From Colias croceus (lineage: Eukaryota > Arthropoda > Insecta > Lepidoptera > Pieridae): a DNA stretch of 64,000 nucleotides. Positions 58,031 through 64,000 of this stretch are shown in pieces. A program made the position numbers and the translations under genes. Under the pieces are notes generated by a model. The model made no database searches, was not told the origin of the DNA, and saw nothing but the letters and a program-made list of their open reading frames with translations. The stretch lies in contig NC_059539.1 of the NCBI RefSeq assembly GCF_905220415.1, forward strand, positions 3,534,001 through 3,598,000, in the 5' to 3' direction. The stretch's first letter is position 1; each line of letters begins with the position of its first letter.

Positions 58031-58800
58031 TTTCAATAAATTGTTTGAGTGTAGAATTTAGGAGATTTTTCAGATTAATATTCCAATTTCCAACTGCATA
58101 TTTTCTAAGGCATATTTACATTTGCTTATTCATATTTATTTTTCGTAGAGATTATTTCAATTTTCACGTAACTCTAATACTGTGTCTAATACTTATAAAA
58201 AATAAAATTAAATATTTATTTGGCTCTGCACTCCGTGAGTATGTATAGGTTTATACATGCAAAATAAATTTAGCCAGATCTATTCATCAGATAGGTATGT
58301 CGTGATTTATGATTGTGAAATAGAAATCCCATCTAGGTATGTTCGAAAAAATTGGGTACATTTTGAAATCTTCTATGGACAAAATAATATTCACACTATA
58401 GCTATTACTTATTAATTACCCAGCAGATATACTTATGTACTAAACTGCTAACCTACATCTGTGCTGAAAATGAAAGCTGAATATAGGAAAGCATCTATTA
58501 CTGAATACGAAAATAAGGTGGTTGCAAAGAATGAACCTAACTTTCTATATGTAATCGATAATCCGCCCCTTTCTAAGCCTTTTTTTTCAGTTAAATAGTT
58601 ACCCCCTAGGAACATATTTTTCTTTATTTTCAGCATTTCGTTGGCCAGGGGGCGTAGGTGTGAAATAAGATTTGCTGATGCATAAATGTTTCAGGGAATT
58701 TACAAAGAAACCTTTTGCCTTATAATAATCGTTTAGTGAATCCAATTTTTAAGCCTTTACTTAATTTTCTTCAGATATTATTAATCTATATTCCATATTA
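58031..58800. other. AT-rich intergenic sequence
   Basis: No gene or clear repeat seen. Confidence 0.45.
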
Positions 58801-58968
58801 TAGTTAATATTATAAAGCTGAAGAGTTTGTTTGTTTGTTTGTTTGAACGCGCTAATCTCGGGAACGACTGGTCCGATTTGAAAAATTCTTTCGATGTTAG
58901 ATAGCCCATTTATCGAGGAAGGCTATAGGCAATACATTATCACGCTAAGACCAACAGGAGCGGAGCCT
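58801..58968 (+). mobile_element. Helitron-like 5' part, GAAGAGTTTGTTTG subfamily
   Basis: TATAAAGCTGAAGAGTTTGT start, AACGACTGGTCCGATTTGAA core, and loss of homology after CCAACAGGAGCGGAGC. The CTAGT terminus is missing. Confidence 0.55.
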
Positions 58969-59279
58969 TGAATATTACCAAAACAAAAACAACATTGGAA
59001 CCACTTGCCAGTTCGACTATTTTTGACATAGCTCTACCAAGTTACCAACCACCAAAGTTGGAGTGCTCAAATCGTGCAAAACGCCATCTATGTGCAATGG
59101 ATGCAAGTTACGTTCTGTAAAATGCCCTCTCTCAGATTCGAGTTTCAAACTTCCCTCAATAGATGGCTCTGTATCTCATTTATTTCTTGAACTATTTTGC
59201 TAGATGGCGGTAGGGTGCGACATGACATAAAAGTTCAAGGCAATTCCAACAGATGGCGTGTAACAAACAATCCTTACGG

Positions 59280-59474
59280 TCTACTAATATTATAAAGATA
59301 TGCGAAAACTGTAACTGTAACTCTGTCTGTCTGTCTGTTACTCAATCACGCCTAAACTACTGAACCAATTTGCATGAAATTTGGTATGGAGATATTTTGA
59401 TAACCGAGAAAGGACATAGGCTACCTTTTATTGCGAAATATGTACCACGGGCGAAGCCGGGGCGGACCACTAGT
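59280..59474 (+). mobile_element. Helitron-like repeat
   Basis: TCTACTAATATTATAAAGAT start, CTGTCTGTCTGTCTGTTACT micro-repeat, GGGCGAAGCCGGGGCGGACC and ACTAGT end. Counterpart of 7294-7449. Confidence 0.7.
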
Positions 59475-60125
59475 AGTGAATAATTCCAATTTCCAGTAGG
59501 TAATTCAAGTCTCAAGTAATGCCTTCACGGAAGAATTTATGAGGATCCATAAAAATATTATGTTAGAAAAGAACATTACCATTTATTTAAATGTTAAGTT
59601 AGAAATAGAAGTTTTATGTTCATTGTTAGGTTTATATTAAATAATTCTTAAAAGTAAATCGAAACCTAGTAGGTACATAGTAGTAGGGTTATCCTTTTCT
59701 AGGAGACTAGGAAGGACATCGATTATTCTTTTTTTCAATTGTTTCCACAGATTACAATTTCTGCGTTACCGTCAACGAATATTTTATTTTTTTAATTACC
59801 GGACACGGTATAGCCACAGTATTACCACAATATACAGAATACAGATACATACAGTAAGGAAACTTCATACAAAATGTTCGAAATGGCCCCCCCCCCCCCA
59901 TAAAGCGTGTTTTCGAGGGTATTGAGGGGGATCGATAGTAGCGGGTGACACATCCACAGATTTTGAATATAGTATGGAAAAAAGTTTAAAGTGATGTCAT
60001 TTCACATTAAATAAATATCGATTGTTTCAGTTTGTAGCCCTTTCAATAAATATATATCTGTATCGTATCTGACTACAAGTTAAAAAGAGACTATTTTTTA
60101 ATTTCTATAGATATGGCAGTATGAG
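59475..60125. other. AT-rich spacer with a 13-C run
   Basis: A homopolymer of 13 C at 59887-59899, followed by GGGTATTGAGGGGGATC. No gene. Confidence 0.5.
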
Positions 60126-60425
60126 TTTTAAATAATAAAAAAAATAAAATAAAAACTTTATTTATTTGCCTTCACAACTTATACTATTACAATAGAACAA
60201 AATATGTAAACGTGTAGCATTTACGTTGTGAAGGACTAGTGTCTGAAATAGGTCTGTGAAAGACCTGTAGTACAGATCACTAGCCCCCCTCGCGGATGAC
60301 ACTACTTAAATACATTTATAACTTAACATAATAAACAAATGGCAAGAAGAGAAAAAACAAAACAATAGATTGAACTTAATATCTACTTCTACTTAAAATA
60401 ATATAGACCTATTAATACGTGACCA

Positions 60426-60582
60426 GTGTATGTGTAGTGAGTGTTTGTCTGCATGTATGTGTGCGCGTGTAATATGTATGTTTGTATGTGTGGGTGTGTG
60501 AATGTGTTAGTTTGTGTGTGCGTCTGCGTGTATGTGTGAGTGCGTCTATGCGTGCGTTTTTGCGTTTGTGCGTGTGTGTGTC
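60426..60582. repeat. Degenerate TG/TGTATG-rich microsatellite
   Basis: GT-rich low-complexity DNA (TGTGTGTGCGTCTGCGTGTA and similar) inside the 3' UTR of the minus-strand retrotransposon. It creates a cysteine/valine-rich plus ORF that is not a gene. Confidence 0.8.
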
Positions 60583-60619
60583 ATATATAGAAAGATGTAT
60601 AAACAGTGCGGAATAAACA

Positions 60620-63574
60620 TTAAGTTTTTATGTTTAAAAGATTTTCAGTTTGTTGGTAGTCTAGGGTTTTCAAATAATTACTTACGGCTGATTTACAATT
60701 ATATTTATTTTTAGGATATATGTTTAACGTTTTATTTATTAGGTTATAAAGAAAAGGTCCCATGAAGCAGAAAAAATTGTGTGAATGAAAACTTTTGAAT
60801 TGTAAGGTCGGGCATATCTTATCTTTGCGACGTTGGCTAAATTGTAGGTTTTTGTCAAAAACTAGTTGAGAATGCTGTTTTAAGATTGTTTGTAGTATAA
60901 ACGATTGTCTAACCGTCAGCAAGTCCCACTTTTTGTATAGTTCGGTGGTAGGGAAACGGTAAGGGAGACCAGCACCAACTTTGAGGATCGAGCGCTGGGC
61001 TCGCTCAACTTCTATGAGGTAACTCTTTGCACTACCGCCCCAAGATGTTATACAATAATTTATCAAAGAGCTACATAGGGCAAAGTAAACCATTTTAATG
61101 ACTTGGTGATCACCTATATGTCTTAAGCCCTTAAATATGTAAATTAATTTACGCAGTCTTGTTACAAGTACATTTATATGTGGTTTGAAAGATAGGAGCT
61201 GATCAATGGTTATGCCCAGATATTTAATAGTTTCAGTCCTCTCGAGTATTGGACATTGGCAATTCGGAAGAATGGATGAACAAGAGTGAGCTGCAATAGC
61301 AAAAGATGAAGATGGAAGCATTTTATTTCTATGTGCAAAAACCATGTATTTTGTTTTCATTACGTTTAACGTTAGGATGTTGCGTTGGAGCCAGTTACAG
61401 ACAGTATTAAATCCCTGTTGAGCGTAATTGAATACCTCCTCCCATGAATTACCAACAAAGAAAAGGGCAGTGTCATCGGCAAAAGTGATGACTTTACCAT
61501 GTGGGAGATTGAGGTTGCACAAGCCATTGATATAAATCAAGAAGAGCGTTGGTCCGAGTATACTTCCTTGAGGAATTCCATATTTAACTGATAATTCATC
61601 ACTAGTTGCATCACTATTTAGCCTGACACGTTGTCTTCTATCAGTCAAATAGTCACTGATTAGTTTTAATGGGATATCACGTACACCGATACTTTCTAGT
61701 TTATCTAATAGGTGAGGGATAGAGACCGTGTCGAATGCTTTTGCCAAATCAAGAAAGATTGTTAAACAATTTTTGTGTTTATCTAAATTATTGATGATAG
61801 AGTTGACTAGTTCATGGACAGCATCACTAGTGGATTTGCCACGTCTAAACCCATATTGATTTAAAGAAAGCTTACTATTGGACTCTAAGAAGCCAATTAA
61901 TCTTTTATTTACTAGACGTTCTAAAATTTTGGATAGTGTTGGCAATATTGATATAGGCCTGTAATTATTCACACAGTCTCTATCACCTCCCTTATGTATT
62001 GGATTTATCAAAGCTATTTTAAAAGCGTTAGGGAATATACCTAATGACAAGCTCAAGTTGCAGATATGTAGTATTGGTGGAATCAACAAGTTAGCATACC
62101 TCTTAACAATTTTTCCTGAAATAAAGTCAACGCCGGAGAGAGAATCATTATTTAAGCCATTAATAAGATTTTGAACTTCTTCTTTATCAGTGGGAAGTAA
62201 GACAAGTGAATCAAGAGAGGATGAACAATTTGGATATAAATATGAGTCAATTACTGGATTTGAATTTTGATTCGAGCTGATTATCTTATCCGCTAATTTA
62301 GCACCAACGTTAGCGAAGAAATTATTAAAATCATTAGCACTTTGGACAGGATTTGTAGACCCTAAGCTAATATTACTAGGTGATGTTTTTTTACAGTTAC
62401 AAATAGATTTTATAGAATCCCATATTTTTTTATTATTTCCTTTACATTTCTGGACTTCTTGCTTTTCAAAGTTCCGCTTTGCCTTTCTTAATAGAGCGTT
62501 ACAAAAATTCCTATAGCGATGATAAGTAATTTTTAGCGTTTCATTATTAGGATTTCTCTTTAATTTTTTATGTAAATTATCACGATTTCGCATCACGCGC
62601 AAAAGTGACTTAGTTATCCAAGGTTTACGTATTTTTTGCCGTAATGGAGTTATAAAAATACGAGTGTTTTTAATTATGAAGCTAGATAAACTGTTTATTA
62701 ATTTATTAGTAGCTAGGTTAGGATCATTAAATTCAGAAATACAATTGAAATTAAAATTAGATAAGTCTGCGTCAAGGCCGATGAAATCAATACGAAACGA
62801 TTTATTAGAGTTATTGAACGATGATGTTACTTGCTGTAGGTTCACGGCAACACACTCATGGTCCGTGATAGATGATTCAATTATAAAGCAAGTAGCTTTT
62901 AGATTAGTTCTGATCATAGCATGATCGAGGCAAGTCCTCCCGTGAGTAGGCACAATGTGGCCAGGTAAGATGCGATAACCAGCTAATAAATTAAGGTAAT
63001 CGTATGCCCGTTTATCAGTTGTGTTTGATGAGATATCTATATTAATATCACCACACAATATAATATTTTTATAAGAACTAAGTTTTGTGAGGAGTACATC
63101 TAGAGAGTTAATGAATTTTGATGTATTTGTTTGGCTCGGCGGGCGATATATTGCAATAATACAAGTTTCTGAATTTAAGGTTAATAATAAACAGTTAGCA
63201 TCACTAATATAAGGTTCCTCGTGCGTTACAATGAGGTGTTTGTTGTAATAAATAACTACTCCTTCGTTTTGAGTATTTTGAGAAGATGTTGAAATGTAAT
63301 GATAATTATCAAGACTTGGGATGTTTCTAGTTGATGACAGCCAACATTCCGATAACACAAGTATGTCCCACGAAATATTAGATCTTTGGAGAAATGTTAT
63401 AAGATTCGGCATGTTACGGTTAATACTGCGTATATTTTGTGACAAGAGATTCAGATTGAGTTTACTATTAGAATTTATGAGATGTTTATCAATGTTATCT
63501 ATGTCGCATATTATTGAATTGGCCACTTGTATATCATCTAGATCAGAGTTTAAGGTTTCAACTATTGGCATCAT
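60620..63574 (-). CDS. Retrotransposon endonuclease/reverse transcriptase polyprotein, intact, 984 aa
   Basis: Start at the ATGATG 63574/63571; the reading frame is also open upstream but without another ATG. Residues about 38-250 are an apurinic-type endonuclease: LNLLSQNIRSINRN, LVLSECWLS near 73, IIAIYRPPSQ, CGDINIDIS near 174, CLDHAMIR near 215, SITDHECV near 235. A linker with a basic helix (LLRKAKRNFEKQ) follows. The RT spans about 470-740: INPIHKGGDR, NNYRPISILPTLSKILERLV, DLAKAFD near 609, GIPQGSILGP near 666 and the catalytic FADD near 698. The C-terminus (KTLDYQQTENLLNIKT) has no RNase H domain. No stop or frameshift, so the copy may be active. Clade: CR1/Jockey group, not settled. 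Confidence 0.92.
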   Translation of the reverse strand: MMPIVETLNSDLDDIQVANSIICDIDNIDKHLINSNSKLNLNLLSQNIRSINRNMPNLITFLQRSNISWDILVLSECWLSSTRNIPSLDNYHYISTSSQNTQNEGVVIYYNKHLIVTHEEPYISDANCLLLTLNSETCIIAIYRPPSQTNTSKFINSLDVLLTKLSSYKNIILCGDINIDISSNTTDKRAYDYLNLLAGYRILPGHIVPTHGRTCLDHAMIRTNLKATCFIIESSITDHECVAVNLQQVTSSFNNSNKSFRIDFIGLDADLSNFNFNCISEFNDPNLATNKLINSLSSFIIKNTRIFITPLRQKIRKPWITKSLLRVMRNRDNLHKKLKRNPNNETLKITYHRYRNFCNALLRKAKRNFEKQEVQKCKGNNKKIWDSIKSICNCKKTSPSNISLGSTNPVQSANDFNNFFANVGAKLADKIISSNQNSNPVIDSYLYPNCSSSLDSLVLLPTDKEEVQNLINGLNNDSLSGVDFISGKIVKRYANLLIPPILHICNLSLSLGIFPNAFKIALINPIHKGGDRDCVNNYRPISILPTLSKILERLVNKRLIGFLESNSKLSLNQYGFRRGKSTSDAVHELVNSIINNLDKHKNCLTIFLDLAKAFDTVSIPHLLDKLESIGVRDIPLKLISDYLTDRRQRVRLNSDATSDELSVKYGIPQGSILGPTLFLIYINGLCNLNLPHGKVITFADDTALFFVGNSWEEVFNYAQQGFNTVCNWLQRNILTLNVMKTKYMVFAHRNKMLPSSSFAIAAHSCSSILPNCQCPILERTETIKYLGITIDQLLSFKPHINVLVTRLRKLIYIFKGLRHIGDHQVIKMVYFALCSSLINYCITSWGGSAKSYLIEVERAQRSILKVGAGLPYRFPTTELYKKWDLLTVRQSFILQTILKQHSQLVFDKNLQFSQRRKDKICPTLQFKSFHSHNFFCFMGPFLYNLINKTLNIYPKNKYNCKSAVSNYLKTLDYQQTENLLNIKT

Positions 63575-64000
63575 TTTAAATAATATATTAAACGGGGTAA
63601 ATTTACGTGTCGACGGCAACACCGTGACACGTTAATTGTGTAATAATTGTAATAAAAATAATAATATAAACTCTGATCATAAACGCAAGTGGCTATTAGT
63701 TGTTTGACTAAAAAGTAAAATAGAAAATTGATATTGATAATAATTGTATGGCTCGTTTTATTTATAGAAATAGGTATGATATTTCTATTTAGTGTAAATA
63801 TGTATAAAGTGCAGCATGTGTGTGGGTAACTGAATTTTGTGTATTTTGTGTAGTGAGATAATTGTCTGTATAATGGTTGTTTATGCTTAGTTATGTGTTT
63901 TGGTCCGCATATAGGTATAAAGCAAGTTGAAAAAATTATATAAAAATAAAGGGTAATATAAGGTGTAATACGTAACAATAAAGTAAAATTCATAATGCGT

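Larger units (their letters stand above)
60126..64000 (-). mobile_element. Nearly complete non-LTR retrotransposon (CR1/Jockey-like), minus strand
   Basis: Comprises a 5' region (63575-64000, maybe beyond), a 984-codon ORF (63574-60620) and a 3' UTR of about 490 bp. The 3' UTR ends in an AATAAAG and TTTTATTTTATT-rich tail at about 60126-60170. The 3' UTR is CA-rich on its own strand (GT-rich on plus at 60426-60582). No separate gag-like ORF1 is seen in the window; it may lie to the right or be absent. Confidence 0.85.

Noticed and set aside
60514..60714. Cys/Val-rich plus ORF (MCASACMCEC...)
   Set aside because: It comes from a TG microsatellite in the 3' UTR of the minus-strand retrotransposon.
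63571..63993. 140-codon minus ORF overlapping the start of the retrotransposon ORF (MNFTLLLRITPY...)
   Set aside because: AT-rich, low-complexity hydrophobic product with no gag or zinc-knuckle motif, so not supported as an ORF1.
1..64000. CRISPR array, operons, bacterial promoters or terminators
   Set aside because: None seen. The window is spliced eukaryotic nuclear DNA, and its tandem repeats lack the spacer structure of CRISPR.

Overview
This window is nuclear DNA from an insect, almost certainly a moth or butterfly. The evidence is an AT-rich background, spliced metazoan genes with short to medium introns, and many copies of the lepidopteran Lep1-type Helitron 3' end (a GGGCGAAGCCGCGGGC hairpin followed by CTAGT). 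R1-, CR1- and Jockey-type non-LTR retrotransposons and dense TIR/MITE insertions fit the same origin.

Genes sit mainly in the first 21 kb. Three conserved housekeeping genes could be rebuilt exon by exon with intact reading frames. (1) ARGLU1, an SR-type splicing and transcription co-regulator (+, 1806-4682, 5 exons). (2) MPDU1, the ER membrane protein needed to use dolichol-linked mannose and glucose (+, 8303-9430, 4 exons, 247 aa). (3) TTC14, an S1/TPR protein with a very long RS/RG-rich tail (-, 20577-10658, 18 exons, 1176 aa). Two of the three are RS-rich RNA-processing proteins.

Layout: 1-791, endonuclease part of a non-LTR retrotransposon running off the left edge; 1.8-4.7 kb ARGLU1; 4.7-8.3 kb MITEs; 8.3-9.4 kb MPDU1; 10.7-20.6 kb TTC14; 21.6-25.3 kb transposon remnants (truncated Harbinger transposase, an 845-bp TIR element); 26.0-26.3 kb a CpG-rich promoter/5'-exon candidate; 26-60 kb a gene desert.

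The desert holds unique-sequence islands with frequent Sox-type ACAATRG/CYATTGT words, an exact 90-bp hairpin, a period-12 minisatellite, a 2.6-kb Sola-like transposon with a 4-bp ACAT duplication, and a 5'-truncated R1 insertion with a 16-bp duplication. It also holds a complex foldback element interrupted by a hAT element, and one candidate 59-aa tail-anchored microprotein (55251-55430). The right end (60.1-64 kb) is a nearly complete non-LTR element on the minus strand with a 984-aa endonuclease/reverse transcriptase ORF.

The observations I consider most worth checking are: a candidate poison exon in ARGLU1 intron 3; the phase-symmetric cassette exons of the TTC14 tail; the Sola-like element; the foldback element; the 26.1-kb promoter and the motif-rich desert it may serve; and the microprotein. 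No database search was possible. Family names rest on recognisable motifs and on exon-by-exon frame consistency.
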